Shown here: positions 43,615 to 52,375 of the stretch, one piece after another
How the letters are laid out: each line of letters opens with the position of its first letter
How positions within the stretch are numbered: the first letter of the stretch is position 1
NCBI GenBank assembly: GCA_003132445.1
Contig: PKXU01000201.1
Location: 1-64,000, forward strand
From: Acidobacteriaceae bacterium
GTDB taxonomy: Bacteria > Acidobacteriota > Terriglobia > Terriglobales > Acidobacteriaceae
Reading direction: 5' to 3'
Length of the DNA: 64,000 nucleotides
Notes under the pieces: model-generated
The model's input: the letters and a program-made list of their open reading frames with translations, nothing else
The model's database searches: none
Told to the model about the DNA's origin: nothing
Program-made: the position numbers and the translations under genes

Positions 43615-43895
43615 CTATTCCGCGCCGCCGGCAATGGACGGCACCAGCAAAACTTCGTCGCCTTCCTGAAACGAATATCCAAGTCCGCCCAGAAATCGTA
43701 TGTCTTCCTCGTTGACGTAAATATTCAGGAAGCGGCGAACCTGGCCTTTGTCGTCGCGCAGGTGCGGCTTCAAGTCAGGGAATTTTCGTCGAGCACCGAG
43801 AATAATTCTCCAAGATTCGTCGCCGCGCAGGTCACCGATCCCACTCCCGCGGTGTGGCGGCGCAACGCGGTCGGAATTTGTACAGTGATCGGCAC
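43615..43895 (-). pseudogene. MoaD/ThiS-type sulfur-carrier protein with a 1-nt frameshift
   Basis: Beta-grasp sulfur carrier. It begins at GTG 43895, 2 nt after the thrC stop, with GGAGCG as ribosome site: PITVQIPTALRRHTAG ... ELFSVLDE. The frame then meets TGA at 43770-43772; but a one-base gain in the AAAA run at 43783-43786 restores KFPDLKPHLRDDKGQV, then NIYVNEEDIRFLGGLGY, SFQEGDEVLL, VPSIAGG-AE-stop, a textbook MoaD/CysO-like end. The GG is followed by two extra residues, so C-terminal processing would be needed before thiocarboxylation. Either a real disruption, recoding, or a sequencing error in the homopolymer. Its place after thrC and a SAM riboswitch suggests a role in sulfur transfer for methionine synthesis. 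Confidence 0.75.
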
Positions 43896-43897
43896 GA

Positions 43898-45202
43898 TTA
43901 CGCTCCCACCGACTCGGCGATCACTCCCGGAATATCCGACGGGCTGAGACTTTCGCTCAGATACCGTTCGAACTCCGTCAGTTTCGGAGCGATCGGGATC
44001 TCGGTGCGGTAAACTCCCGCCAGCACATCAGTGGTCTTCAAACCGTTGCCGGTGATGCCGAGCACGGTCGTCTCTTCGGGGTCGATGCGATCCTGACGAT
44101 ACAGTTTGCCCGCGCAGCCCACGGTTACGCCGCCGGCGGTTTCGGTAAATACGCCTTCGGTTTCCGCCAGCAGTTTGATCGATTGAATGATTTCGGGATC
44201 GCTCACGTCCTCGCTCCACCCGCCGCTCCCTTTGATTACTTTGATCGCGTAATGTCCGTCGGCAGGATTGCCAATGGCCAGCGAGCGTGCGATGGTCGAC
44301 GGCTTCTGCGGTTCGATCTCGGAACTGCCGGTCTTGACCGCTGTCGAAATCGGAGAGCAGCCAGTCGCCTGCGCTCCGAAGAATTTCACTTCCTTGCCTT
44401 CAACCAGTCCCAGCTTGATCAGTTCGTCGAACGCCTTCTTGATCTTCACGATCAGCGATCCACCGGCCATGGGGCAAACCACGTTATCCGGCAGGCGCCA
44501 TCCCAGTTGCTCAGCGATTTCGAAACCGACTGTCTTCGAACCCTCCGAGTAATAAGGCCGCAGGTTTACGTTGACGAAGCCCCAATGATGCTCATCCGCA
44601 ATCTGCGAGCACAGCCGGTTCACCTGATCGTAGTTTCCCGCGATCCGCACTACCTTCGCGCCGAAAACGTTTGTCCCAAGAATTTTCGCAGGCTCCAGAT
44701 CCGAAGGAATAAAGATCCACGCCTTCAGTCCCTCGCGAGCAGCGTGCGCGGCCACGGCGTTCGCCAGGTTTCCAGTCGATGAGCACGACACGGTGTCGAA
44801 CCCGAAGGCTTTCGCCTGCGACAGCGCGACCGCCACCACGCGATCCTTGAAACTCAGCGTGGGCAGGCAGACCGCGTCATTCTTGATGTAGAGATTTTTC
44901 GCGGCAGCGGCCGTCCCACTCAACTGCTGGGCCAAACGCGGAGCCTGAAACAGCGGAGTGAATCCGACCGGCAGCTGCGGTTCAAAGCCCTGGGGGAGGG
45001 GTAAAAGTTCGGAGTAGCGCCACATGTTCGGCGGCCGCTGAGAAATACGCTCACGAGCCGATCGTCCATCGCCCAGCTGACTGCGAATCGAATCGTAGTC
45101 GTAGGCAACTTCCAGAGGAGAGAAACAATCGTCGCAGATCGATCGGGGCTGGTTTCCCCAGCTCCTTCCACATTCCCGACAGCGCAGTTCGTAATGAGAC
45201 AT
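43898..45202 (-). CDS. thrC: threonine synthase-like PLP enzyme under SAM riboswitch
   Basis: Fold-type II PLP enzyme of 434 residues. An N-terminal zinc ribbon (Cys 8, 11, 23, 26) precedes the catalytic domain. PLP Lys119 lies in LPTLSFKDR; the phosphate-binding SSTGNLANAVAAHAA and GNGLKTTDV (C-terminal) are as in threonine synthases acting on O-phosphohomoserine. It is preceded by a SAM riboswitch and terminator and followed at once by a MoaD-type sulfur carrier. The riboswitch suggests it is made when SAM is low, which fits homocysteine or methionine formation better than threonine formation. Plain threonine synthase remains the default call. Confidence 0.88.
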   Translation of the reverse strand: MSHYELRCRECGRSWGNQPRSICDDCFSPLEVAYDYDSIRSQLGDGRSARERISQRPPNMWRYSELLPLPQGFEPQLPVGFTPLFQAPRLAQQLSGTAAAAKNLYIKNDAVCLPTLSFKDRVVAVALSQAKAFGFDTVSCSSTGNLANAVAAHAAREGLKAWIFIPSDLEPAKILGTNVFGAKVVRIAGNYDQVNRLCSQIADEHHWGFVNVNLRPYYSEGSKTVGFEIAEQLGWRLPDNVVCPMAGGSLIVKIKKAFDELIKLGLVEGKEVKFFGAQATGCSPISTAVKTGSSEIEPQKPSTIARSLAIGNPADGHYAIKVIKGSGGWSEDVSDPEIIQSIKLLAETEGVFTETAGGVTVGCAGKLYRQDRIDPEETTVLGITGNGLKTTDVLAGVYRTEIPIAPKLTEFERYLSESLSPSDIPGVIAESVGA

Positions 45203-45271
45203 GAAGCTACTCGCTTTCTTGCTTCGTTACTTCAAAGCCGCGAATAGCTGAGGACGAGCCTGAAAAAGTGG

Positions 45272-45316
45272 CCCAAAAAAGCAAAGGCCTCTTTTTCCAG
45301 GAAAAGGAAAAGAGGC
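45272..45316 (-). terminator. intrinsic terminator between SAM riboswitch and thrC
   Basis: On the minus strand an 11-bp stem with one bulged base, GCCTCTTTTCC / GGAAAAAGAGGC, is followed by CTTTGCTTTTTTGG. It lies about 50 nt downstream of the riboswitch aptamer and 70 nt before thrC, the expected place for the expression platform of an OFF switch. Confidence 0.85.
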
Positions 45317-45365
45317 TATCGGAATGCCAATAGAGCGCGCATGCCGAATCCCATGTTCCCTGTTT

Positions 45366-45460
45366 CCAGGAGAGAGTTGGCACCAGTCACCCGGGATATA
45401 TGATCCCGGATCGGTTGCCGTGGCGTCACAGGGCTCGTCCCTCAGCCACTCTGCATGAAA
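45366..45460 (-). promoter_or_regulatory. SAM riboswitch (SAM-I/SAM-IV superfamily) upstream of thrC
   Basis: On the minus strand, in order: GAGTGGCTGAGGGACGAGCC, then CTGTGACGCCACGGCAACC, a GATCCGGGAT-ATCCCGG hairpin (P3-like), and GGTGCCAACTCTCTCC. These are the core SAM-I/S-box segments: the kink-turn region (GAGGGA...GTGA), the GGCAACC strand and the GGUGCCAA joining strand. The closing P1 helix pairs the flanking segments. It senses S-adenosylmethionine; with the terminator after it, it should shut off thrC when SAM is high. Confidence 0.88.
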
Positions 45461-45544
45461 TTCAGGCCCACTCAACAATCAAATTGAAGAATGGACTTGT
45501 TGCTACGATGCTACAAAATGCCTGGGCTGGCGTCAAGGGGATAT

Positions 45545-45793
45545 TTATCCTTGTGCGTCATCTGGCTCAGGAGCGACTCTTGGCGCGGTACGCAAGAATC
45601 TCATCAGCCCTTTGCCAGTGGCCTTTCCGGCGCGTTTTTTAAAGAACTCCGCCGCAGTCTCCACTACCCCCACCTTCTCCGCCACGGCCACAGCAATCCA
45701 CTGGTTAAGCGATACTCCGTCTTCCTTTGCCAGTCGCTGCGCAGCCTTTTTGATCGAGAGAGGCAACTTCAATGGATAGGTAGCTTTGCTCAT
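45545..45793 (-). CDS. ribbon-helix-helix antitoxin-like protein
   Basis: A small basic protein of 82 residues with the Arc/HicB-type RHH opening MSKATYPLKLPLSIKKAAQR followed by ASLNQWIAVAVAEK-like helix-turn-helix sequence (GVSLNQWIAVAVAEKVG) and a less ordered Lys/Arg/Pro tail. Its ATG overlaps the stop of the upstream PIN gene by 4 nt (ATGA), so the two are one unit. It probably neutralises the PIN toxin and represses the pair, but its family assignment is by pattern only. Confidence 0.82.
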   Translation of the reverse strand: MSKATYPLKLPLSIKKAAQRLAKEDGVSLNQWIAVAVAEKVGVVETAAEFFKKRAGKATGKGLMRFLRTAPRVAPEPDDAQG

Positions 45794-46218
45794 CGTCTCA
45801 CCTTTTTTAAAAGTTCCGCCGGTCGCATCACAGGAATTTTAAATCGCTTCGCCATCGCTTCAAAATCTCTGACGTTGTACGTTATCAGCGCATCCGCACC
45901 GCCATTAATGGCCGATTCAAGAACCATCTCATCATTCGGATCCCCACCCTGTGGCCGCCAGAGAAAATGTACTTCCACCGGTTCAGTCAGAGCGGCAAGT
46001 TCTGCCAGAAATTCGTCAACAGCGCTAGGGGCAAGTCCGTGAGCCAATTCTTGCTCCGGCCGCTTCAGTACCTCCTCGTACTCGAGAAAGAGAGGCGGGG
46101 TAGCCAGGGGCACGATCAGATGTTCCGCGACCAGCCGCAGCACAGCGTTACCAGCCCCCAGGCGAGTGCGAAGCGCCGCAACAATCACTGATGTATCGAG
46201 CACAACCCTCAAAACCAT
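45790..46218 (-). CDS. PIN-domain toxin-like ribonuclease
   Basis: A 142-residue PIN-domain protein of the COG1569 putative toxin type. Acidic residues of the active site are in VLDTSVIVAAL (near residue 8), EEVLKRP, and DPNDEMVLESA followed by LITYNVRDF. PIN toxins cleave RNA. The gene precedes its putative RHH antitoxin in the operon (toxin first), less common than antitoxin-first order. ATG 46218 lies about 30 nt from a stem of palindromic DNA further upstream. Confidence 0.88.
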   Translation of the reverse strand: MVLRVVLDTSVIVAALRTRLGAGNAVLRLVAEHLIVPLATPPLFLEYEEVLKRPEQELAHGLAPSAVDEFLAELAALTEPVEVHFLWRPQGGDPNDEMVLESAINGGADALITYNVRDFEAMAKRFKIPVMRPAELLKKVRR

Positions 46219-46309
46219 GTGACATGGTATAGGATGTCACATCCTTTCGGCGAGGGCAATCCCCGAAAAGGGGGATAATACAGTTGACTAACAAGAAAAG
46301 TTAGGCGGG

Positions 46310-46393
46310 CGGCCCACCCTTCGACCGAGGTTCCGCGCGCACTATTTCAAACGACGGTGACCATCCTTGCATTCTTTGCAAGGGTGGGCGAGA
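46310..46393. repeat. inverted repeat with CCCACCCTT arms
   Basis: Arms GGCCCACCCTT (about 46310-46320) and AAGGGTGGGC (about 46380-46389) enclose about 60 nt that includes a CTTGCATTCTTTGCAAG palindrome. No U-tract follows. Confidence 0.6.
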
Positions 46394-46479
46394 CGAACGG
46401 TCAAGGAAGAGCGGAGATATCGAGGCCATGGTACATACCCACCGCAAGAAATAGGGGAATGGAACGGGCCCTCCACTCT

Positions 46480-46700
46480 CTTTTCCACAGCCTTCCACAA
46501 CAAAAAATCCAGTTCTTGTGACGAACGACCTTTACTGAGGATTTCCAAAAGAGCAAGCTCGATACATGCGCGAGGGCTCTCCCAGTCAATCTTCCCCGAC
46601 CGATCATCGTCAGTGCAGGCTTTGCCAATCTAAGTCCTTATTCCGGAAGATTTTAGAGGCAAGTCCTTGTGGCTCAAGATTTTACCCGGGCTTCTCCATA
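46480..46700 (+). repeat. diverged noncoding repeat, copy 2 of 2
   Basis: Shares in order with 12119-12300 the blocks CTTTTCCACAGCC, GTGACGAACGACCTTTACTG, TCCTTATTCCGGAAGATTTT and a TTTTACCCGG block. It is the longer copy, with extra sequence between blocks. No reading frame is shared between the copies. Confidence 0.6.
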
Positions 46701-46794
46701 TCGATTTAACATAAAGCCTTAAGAATGAGGATTTTATGTGGTTCGTCGAAAAAAATATTGAGATCGGTATCCCGGAACTTCTCGCAAGCCAAGT

Positions 46795-48813
46795 TCATTT
46801 GGTAGCTTCCACCCACTCTTGGTCGCCGCGATGGAGCAAGGCGTCGCGATCTTCGGGAAGAATCCAGCGTTGCTTCACCAGATCGTCGACCGCATTCTTG
46901 TAGCGCGTCAAATAGTCTTCGCGATCCGCATAGCGTTCCGCAATCGACTTTCTCGGATCGCGCGTCTGCTCACGTTCTGCAGCAGTTTTAGGAAATGGAA
47001 TATACGACGCCTCAAAAGAAACCCGCTGATCGGGCGCGCCAATCGAGGCGTCGCGGAGATTCCAACTAGCATACGTCGCCAGCGGGGCCGTGATTTCCGG
47101 CAGGCGCACGCCGTCGCGTTCATTGCCATCGGCGTCGACCTGCGGCACGAGCACGGGGAACGGCTCGCTAACTTTTGGCGGCTGGATGCTGAGATTTCCA
47201 TCGCGCCAGTGGGGGCCAAAATCCAGGCGCCAGGCTTCGTTGGCTTCATGCGGGCGGTTCATGCCGGGGATCGCAGGCATCGCATATTCACGCAGCGGCA
47301 CGAGATTTCCATCCGCAATCTTCGGATAGCTGCTCGCCGGCGGCAGTGTGTTGCTGCGCACCCAGGCGTCCATATTGGCGATCATGGCACGCCAGAAGTA
47401 TTTGACCGGAAGCGGCGATTGCGGCTGCTGCCCAAGCAAATCTCCTTTTCCTTTTTCTGGAGGGAACGGTCCGGAAAAATGTTGCAGCCCGGTGAAGTGA
47501 TAGATGCGAACGTTGTCCGAAATCGGCGCATCCTGCTTCCCATCGGCGCTGACGTGAATCAGCGCAGCAGCGCGGCCCCAATATTCATAAGAAGTGTTCG
47601 AGAAAAAAATCTTGGGCACAACTTTGTCAGCCACGGCGCGATCGAGCAAACCGCTGGTATCTCCCGTCAGCGGATCTTTCTCAGGCTGATCGGTAACCGG
47701 GAAAATGTCGGTGGGAAAGAAAACGGAAGAAGTTGGTTGAGCATCGCGCGAAGGCTGCGCAAACCGATAGTTAAAGCTGCCGCGACCGGCACCAGCAACA
47801 TGAGCGAGAACACCATCGAGCGCGATACGGCCTTCTTCGTCGGCATTGAAGCCCTGATAAAGAAAATCGCGCAGGAAGCGTCCGTTCTGCGAAATGCCCT
47901 CGCCGTAGACGCGCGCCACCGGCGTGACTGCATCTGCCCTATGCTTGGCATACGACGCGAAGTCGCGAATCGCTGCGAAGCCGCCACCAGCCACAACCGG
48001 GTCAGCCACCACATAAACGTACTCGTAAATTTTGCCGGGCTGAAAGCCACCGTTCAAGTGGATATGTCGATCGCTGGGAACGAGTTTGCCGTCGACGGTC
48101 TGCGCGAACTGCCACTCAGAGCGTGGAATGGCGCTGCGCGCTCCAGCGCGAGAGTCACGCACGGTGAGAACATTGCGGGGGTCTTCGGGATTCGCAACCG
48201 GATATTCCGTTCCACCAATATTCCCCAGAATAAGATGGCCCAGCGGAATCTCCGGCATCGCCTTCGAAGGCATGAGGTCGCCGCGTAGCAGTCCCGTAAT
48301 CGTCTTTCCATTTTCTTTTGCGACCGGCGCGACGAATCGCAACGCGTCCGCACCGGCTGCATCCCATTGCCATCCCAGGCTCACAATCGTAAAGCCGTTG
48401 CGCAACAACCAGCCATCTCCGGCGTCGTTCGCCAAATCCCAGTCGCCGCCGTCAACTAACCCGATGATACGTCCGCGCCCGCGGTTGGGAACTTCCAGCA
48501 GCATCGATCCGTTCCCCTTGTGCTCGTCCCTAGGACGCACGGCAATGAAGTCCGCAGAGAACTCGACCTCGCCATTTTTTAGATTTACCGCATTGCCCAA
48601 GTCCACGATCTGCCTATTATGCGGATTGGTAACCGGAAGCGAAAAGTAAACGCGCCCGGTAATGCGCTCGTACGCGCCGACATTGCCAAACTCTTTTCCG
48701 TTGAGGACGTCTTTGCGGGAAGTGATCTCCACGCGAACGACGCGCGCGCAGAGCGGGTGGATGGTCAGGGCAACGATGAACAGGAGTGCAGGGATGCGAG
48801 AGCGCAGGCGCAT
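46795..48813 (-). CDS. secreted alpha/beta-hydrolase-domain protein (Abhydrolase_10-like)
   Basis: A 672-residue exported protein (signal peptide MRLRSRIPALLFIVALTIHPL). Segments such as EFGNVGAYERITGRVYFS, LLEVPNRGRGRIIGLVDGG, FTIVSLGWQWD, YGEGISQNGRFLRDFLYQGFN and PVTDQPEKDPLTGDTSGLLDR are those of the large alpha/beta-hydrolase family common in Acidobacteria and Proteobacteria. The probable nucleophile is Ser in EGISQNG. Substrate unknown. I start it at ATG 48813, where the signal peptide begins; in-frame starts up to 48885 have no signal sequence before them. No clear ribosome site is seen. Confidence 0.87.
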   Translation of the reverse strand: MRLRSRIPALLFIVALTIHPLCARVVRVEITSRKDVLNGKEFGNVGAYERITGRVYFSLPVTNPHNRQIVDLGNAVNLKNGEVEFSADFIAVRPRDEHKGNGSMLLEVPNRGRGRIIGLVDGGDWDLANDAGDGWLLRNGFTIVSLGWQWDAAGADALRFVAPVAKENGKTITGLLRGDLMPSKAMPEIPLGHLILGNIGGTEYPVANPEDPRNVLTVRDSRAGARSAIPRSEWQFAQTVDGKLVPSDRHIHLNGGFQPGKIYEYVYVVADPVVAGGGFAAIRDFASYAKHRADAVTPVARVYGEGISQNGRFLRDFLYQGFNADEEGRIALDGVLAHVAGAGRGSFNYRFAQPSRDAQPTSSVFFPTDIFPVTDQPEKDPLTGDTSGLLDRAVADKVVPKIFFSNTSYEYWGRAAALIHVSADGKQDAPISDNVRIYHFTGLQHFSGPFPPEKGKGDLLGQQPQSPLPVKYFWRAMIANMDAWVRSNTLPPASSYPKIADGNLVPLREYAMPAIPGMNRPHEANEAWRLDFGPHWRDGNLSIQPPKVSEPFPVLVPQVDADGNERDGVRLPEITAPLATYASWNLRDASIGAPDQRVSFEASYIPFPKTAAEREQTRDPRKSIAERYADREDYLTRYKNAVDDLVKQRWILPEDRDALLHRGDQEWVEATK

Positions 48814-48941
48814 GCGCGAAAGAATAGCACGCGGGCTCGCACGCTTTTCCTGGCAAGGCCGGTGTACAATCTCTCCCGTTCGCAAAATCCAGAGAAAGTC
48901 CAGAAATCTGGCCGCGATAATTCCTTCATGGGGACTGAACT

Positions 48942-50594
48942 ATGCATAGACGCTCTCGAGTGTTCGCTATTGTTGTCGCAGTAATTCTTGCCCGCGCTTT
49001 CGCTACGACCTCGTCCGCGCAACAAGCGGAGCAGCCACCAAAAACCCCGGCTGCAAAGAAAACCGCCCCCGCGCAGGCTGCTGAGAAACCTTCTGAGAGC
49101 AAGCCGGAGCAGGCTGCAGAGCCCAAGCCCGCGCAGCATGAAGCCGCGCCCGACGGCAAAGACAAAGAAGAACACTTCGATATGACCGAGGCCGCGCCGA
49201 TCGTGACGCACCACCAGGTTACGGTCGACGGAAAGTTGCTGAGGTACAGTGCCACTGCCGGGCGCCTACCGATCAAGCGCGGCGACGGCAAGATCGAAGC
49301 GGAAATGTTTTACGTCGCTTATACGCTCGACGGCCAGGATGCTGCCATGCGGCCGCTGACATTTGCCTACAATGGCGGCCCCGGTTCCGCTTCGATCTGG
49401 CTGCACATGGGAGCGCTTGGTCCGCGCAGAGTCGTGCTGCAACCGGACGGCTTTATGCCTCCCGCGCCCTATCGCATGGAAGACAATCCTTATACGCTGC
49501 TCGACAAGAGCGACCTGGTGCTGATCGACGCCATCGGCACGGGCTTCAGCCGTGCCGCCGACGCCGAGATGTTCAAGAAATTCTGGGGCGTGAAGGGCGA
49601 CATCGAGGCCTTCAGCGAATTCATTCGCCTTTACATTACTCGCAACGAGCGTTGGTCTTCGCCCTTATTTCTCTTTGGAGAAAGCTACGGGACCACGCGC
49701 TCCGCGGGCATTGCCGGCTACCTCGCCGATCGAGGAATTTCGTTCAATGGAATCACTTTGCTTTCGACGGTGCTGAACTTCGAAACTCTCGAAGACAACC
49801 ACACCAACGATCAACCTTATATTTTTCTGATCCCCTCTTACACCATGATAGCGGGCTATCACCACAAACTGGCGCCCGATCTCGCACAAGACATGAATCG
49901 CGCGCGCCAGGAATCGGAACAATGGGCGTCGACGGAGTACGAGCAGGCGCTCGATAAGGGCGACGCGCTAACGCCTCAGGAGCGACAGAAAATCATCGAC
50001 CAACTCTCTCGTTTTACGGGGCTGAGTAAGGAAGTGATCGACGAAGCCAACCTGCGAATCAACGTTCAGAAATTTACCCACTACCTGCTGATCGATCAGA
50101 AACTGCGCGTAGGCCGTCTTGACGCTCGCTATACCGGCCCCGATCCGAATGGACTGCTCGACACTCCGTTTTACGATCCTACGGGATCGGCTACGCAGCC
50201 GCCGTTTACCTCCGCGTTTAATAACTACATTCGCACCGAACTGGGCTATAAGACCGACACGCCTTACTACGTGCGGGCGCAGGACATTGGCTTCGACAAG
50301 TGGGATTGGGGCTCGGCGATTCAAGGTTTTCCTGACACTGCATCGGCAATGCGCCAGGCGATTGTGAAAAATCCCTACCTGAAGATATTAGTAATGGAAG
50401 GCTATTACGATCTGGCAACGCCGTATTACGCCGCCAATTACACGGTGGACCACTTCAATCTGCCGCAGAAATTTCGCGACAACGTTTCCTTCGCGACCTA
50501 CGATTCAGGCCACATGGTCTACCTGCCCATGCAAGGCTTGAAGAAGATGAAGGCAGACCAGGCCGCGTTCATGGGAAAAGCTGGGGCGCAGTAA
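48942..50594 (+). CDS. secreted serine carboxypeptidase (S10)
   Basis: Peptidase family S10 serine carboxypeptidase, 550 residues. After a signal peptide (about residues 1-27) comes an Ala/Pro/Lys/Glu-rich linker (about 28-80), then the alpha/beta-hydrolase fold: oxyanion region [11 protein letters not shown] (143-153), nucleophile Ser248 in GESYGT, and catalytic His in DSGHMVYLP near the end, with the Asp in [12 protein letters not shown]. The linker suggests cell-surface or periplasmic attachment. S10 enzymes are frequent in Acidobacteria but rare in model bacteria. It starts at ATG 48942. Confidence 0.95.
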   Translation: MHRRSRVFAIVVAVILARAFATTSSAQQAEQPPKTPAAKKTAPAQAAEKPSESKPEQAAEPKPAQHEAAPDGKDKEEHFDMTEAAPIVTHHQVTVDGKLLRYSATAGRLPIKRGDGKIEAEMFYVAYTLDGQDAAMRPLTFAYNGGPGSASIWLHMGALGPRRVVLQPDGFMPPAPYRMEDNPYTLLDKSDLVLIDAIGTGFSRAADAEMFKKFWGVKGDIEAFSEFIRLYITRNERWSSPLFLFGESYGTTRSAGIAGYLADRGISFNGITLLSTVLNFETLEDNHTNDQPYIFLIPSYTMIAGYHHKLAPDLAQDMNRARQESEQWASTEYEQALDKGDALTPQERQKIIDQLSRFTGLSKEVIDEANLRINVQKFTHYLLIDQKLRVGRLDARYTGPDPNGLLDTPFYDPTGSATQPPFTSAFNNYIRTELGYKTDTPYYVRAQDIGFDKWDWGSAIQGFPDTASAMRQAIVKNPYLKILVMEGYYDLATPYYAANYTVDHFNLPQKFRDNVSFATYDSGHMVYLPMQGLKKMKADQAAFMGKAGAQ

Positions 50595-50610
50595 GGTCAA
50601 GCCAGGTAAC

Positions 50611-51081
50611 CTAAGAAAAACGCATTTTCTCCTGATTGCTTCGTCGATCGGCCTCGCTCATTTCCCGCGCCAGTTCACGGGAGGTATGGCGCAAGCGTAC
50701 CGCCAGAACGATAGCGAGAGACATGTAGAAACGAGAAGCCAGCCGGGGAAACGCGTCGAAGATTTCTCGCAGATCGTTCGCCATGATCTCGTCAGTTTCG
50801 ACTTCCGCACTCTTGGCGATGACGGCAGCGGTGGTTCTGCCTTTTTCCAGGAAGGCCATATCGCCGCAAATATCTTCCGGCCCGAGAGTCGCAACCACCG
50901 CTCTACTGCTGGTGCCTGCCAGTTCCACGGAAGCTTCTCCGCGGCGAATCACATGCATCCTGTCACCCAGGCTGCCCTGGCGAATGATCTCCTCGCCCAG
51001 CTTATAGGTGCGGCGCTGAGTCTTGGCGTTGATGAGCACCCAGTCGTCCTTGTTCAGATAGAGTAGCCGATTCGCACCCAT
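50611..51081 (-). CDS. cyclic nucleotide-binding domain protein
   Basis: A single-domain protein of 156 residues built mainly of a cNMP-binding beta-roll: YKLGEEIIRQGSLGDRMHVIRRGEASVEL, then GPEDICGDMAFLEKGRTTAAVIA and an end helix. The phosphate-binding cassette (GDMAFLEKGRTTA) departs from the FGE(L/I)AL..RAA form of cAMP receptors, so the ligand is uncertain. There is no DNA-binding helix-turn-helix. I start at ATG 51081 so as not to overlap ddl; the frame is open to 51168. It is convergent with the S10 gene (16 nt). Confidence 0.8.
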   Translation of the reverse strand: MGANRLLYLNKDDWVLINAKTQRRTYKLGEEIIRQGSLGDRMHVIRRGEASVELAGTSSRAVVATLGPEDICGDMAFLEKGRTTAAVIAKSAEVETDEIMANDLREIFDAFPRLASRFYMSLAIVLAVRLRHTSRELAREMSEADRRSNQEKMRFS

Positions 51082-51124
51082 ATACGTGGCTATCGGCAGA
51101 AATCGCGATAATCTGTAGGCTGTT

Positions 51125-52315
51125 TTACCGGCTGTACTGATTCTTCTTCTTGTCTTCGTGCCGCTCAATGCCGAGCTGAATCAGCCTGTCGATCAAGTCG
51201 GCATAGGCCAGCCCAGAGGCGGCCCACAGCTTGGGATACATACTGATCGATGTGAAGCCGGGCATGGTGTTGATCTCATTCAAGTAAATCTTCCGCGTCT
51301 TCGGATCCATCAAGAAATCCACGCGAGCCAAACCTGAGCAGTCCACGGCCTGGAATGCGGCGACTGCCAGCTCCTGAACCTTCTTCGTTTCAGCTTTGGT
51401 GAGCTTGGCGGGAATAATCAGCTGCGAACCTTCGTCCACATATTTCGCCGCGTAATCGTAGAACTCTTTGCCGGGAACAATCTCTCCCGGCACGGATGCA
51501 GACGGTTCGTCGTTGCCCAGCACAGAGCATTCGATCTCGCGGGCCTTTTCCTTCTTGCCGCCCACGCCCTGCTCGATCACAATTTTGCGATCGAATTTCG
51601 CCGCTTCCTGAATGGCCGGTCCAAGCTCTTTGCGATTGCGAGCCTTGCTGATGCCAACTGACGATCCCAGATTTGCCGGCTTCACAAATACTGGGTACGT
51701 CAACTTGCTTTCGACTTGTTTCTGAACTTTCTTAGGGTCGTTTTCCCACCAGCTGCGCAGAATGGTCACGTGCTTCACGATGGGAATTCCCGCCGCGATG
51801 AACAACGACTTCATAATGTCTTTGTCCATGCCTGCGGCCGAACCCAGCACGCCCGCGCCTACGTAAGGAATGTCCGCAAGTTCGAGCAGACCCTGGATGG
51901 TGCCATCCTCGCCAAACGTGCCGTGCAGCACAGGAAAGATCACATCCACGTTGATGGCGCGGTCACTGGCACGGCGCATCATCGCGGCATCGGTTTGAAA
52001 AGGCACAAGCCCAGTTTGCCGATGCACCGGCTCGGGTGGCACAATAACGGCCTCGCCTCGCGCCAGCACCGCTGCCGGGGAGGTTGTCTCGGGATCGCCT
52101 GCGCGCAGATGGCGCGGTTCGATCACCAGCTTGCCCTGCAACAGGTTCTCGGCGTGCTCCGCTGTCAGCCAGCGCCCATCTTTGGTGATGCCGATGGGCA
52201 CGACCTCATATTTCTCTTTATCAATCGCGTTGAGAAGCGACGCGGCGGAGAGCAAGGAAACTTCGTGCTCACCACTGCGACCGCCGAACAAGATACCGAC
52301 CCGGAGTTTATCCAT
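51125..52315 (-). CDS. ddl: D-alanine--D-alanine ligase
   Basis: ATP-grasp ligase making the D-Ala-D-Ala dipeptide for peptidoglycan, 396 residues, longer than E. coli DdlB (306) as is usual for the long Ddl group. Recognisable are [17 protein letters not shown] at the N-terminus, [38 protein letters not shown], and [21 protein letters not shown]. The serine in the substrate loop and the catalytic Lys and Glu fall in these segments. It is upstream of the cyclic nucleotide-binding gene and 60 nt downstream of arginase, in the same orientation. Confidence 0.96.
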   Translation of the reverse strand: MDKLRVGILFGGRSGEHEVSLLSAASLLNAIDKEKYEVVPIGITKDGRWLTAEHAENLLQGKLVIEPRHLRAGDPETTSPAAVLARGEAVIVPPEPVHRQTGLVPFQTDAAMMRRASDRAINVDVIFPVLHGTFGEDGTIQGLLELADIPYVGAGVLGSAAGMDKDIMKSLFIAAGIPIVKHVTILRSWWENDPKKVQKQVESKLTYPVFVKPANLGSSVGISKARNRKELGPAIQEAAKFDRKIVIEQGVGGKKEKAREIECSVLGNDEPSASVPGEIVPGKEFYDYAAKYVDEGSQLIIPAKLTKAETKKVQELAVAAFQAVDCSGLARVDFLMDPKTRKIYLNEINTMPGFTSISMYPKLWAASGLAYADLIDRLIQLGIERHEDKKKNQYSR

Positions 52316-52375
52316 GACTTTCCAGTGTGGACGTGGAGGAACTGTCCCGTCAATCGCAGGATTGGTGCGACCGAA

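Larger units (their letters stand above)
46219..46794. other. 576-nt noncoding gap
   Basis: No supported gene. It contains an inverted repeat (GGCCCACCCTT near 46310 with AAGGGTGGGC near 46380) and, from about 46480, the second copy of the diverged noncoding repeat also found before hutU. The start of the PIN/antitoxin transcript should fall at its left end. Confidence 0.5.

Noticed and set aside
43770-43772. TGA in the MoaD-like gene as a third selenocysteine codon
   Set aside because: The sequence after this TGA in the same frame is not family-like; the -1 frame is. It is a frameshift, not a Sec codon.
45227-45478. 83-codon open frame overlapping the SAM riboswitch
   Set aside because: The same DNA is accounted for by the aptamer and terminator; the translated frame has no family features.
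46819-48288. 489-codon open frame opposite the alpha/beta-hydrolase gene
   Set aside because: Composition (Arg/His/Ile-rich) and lack of any start context indicate a shadow frame; the minus-strand protein has clear family segments and a signal peptide.
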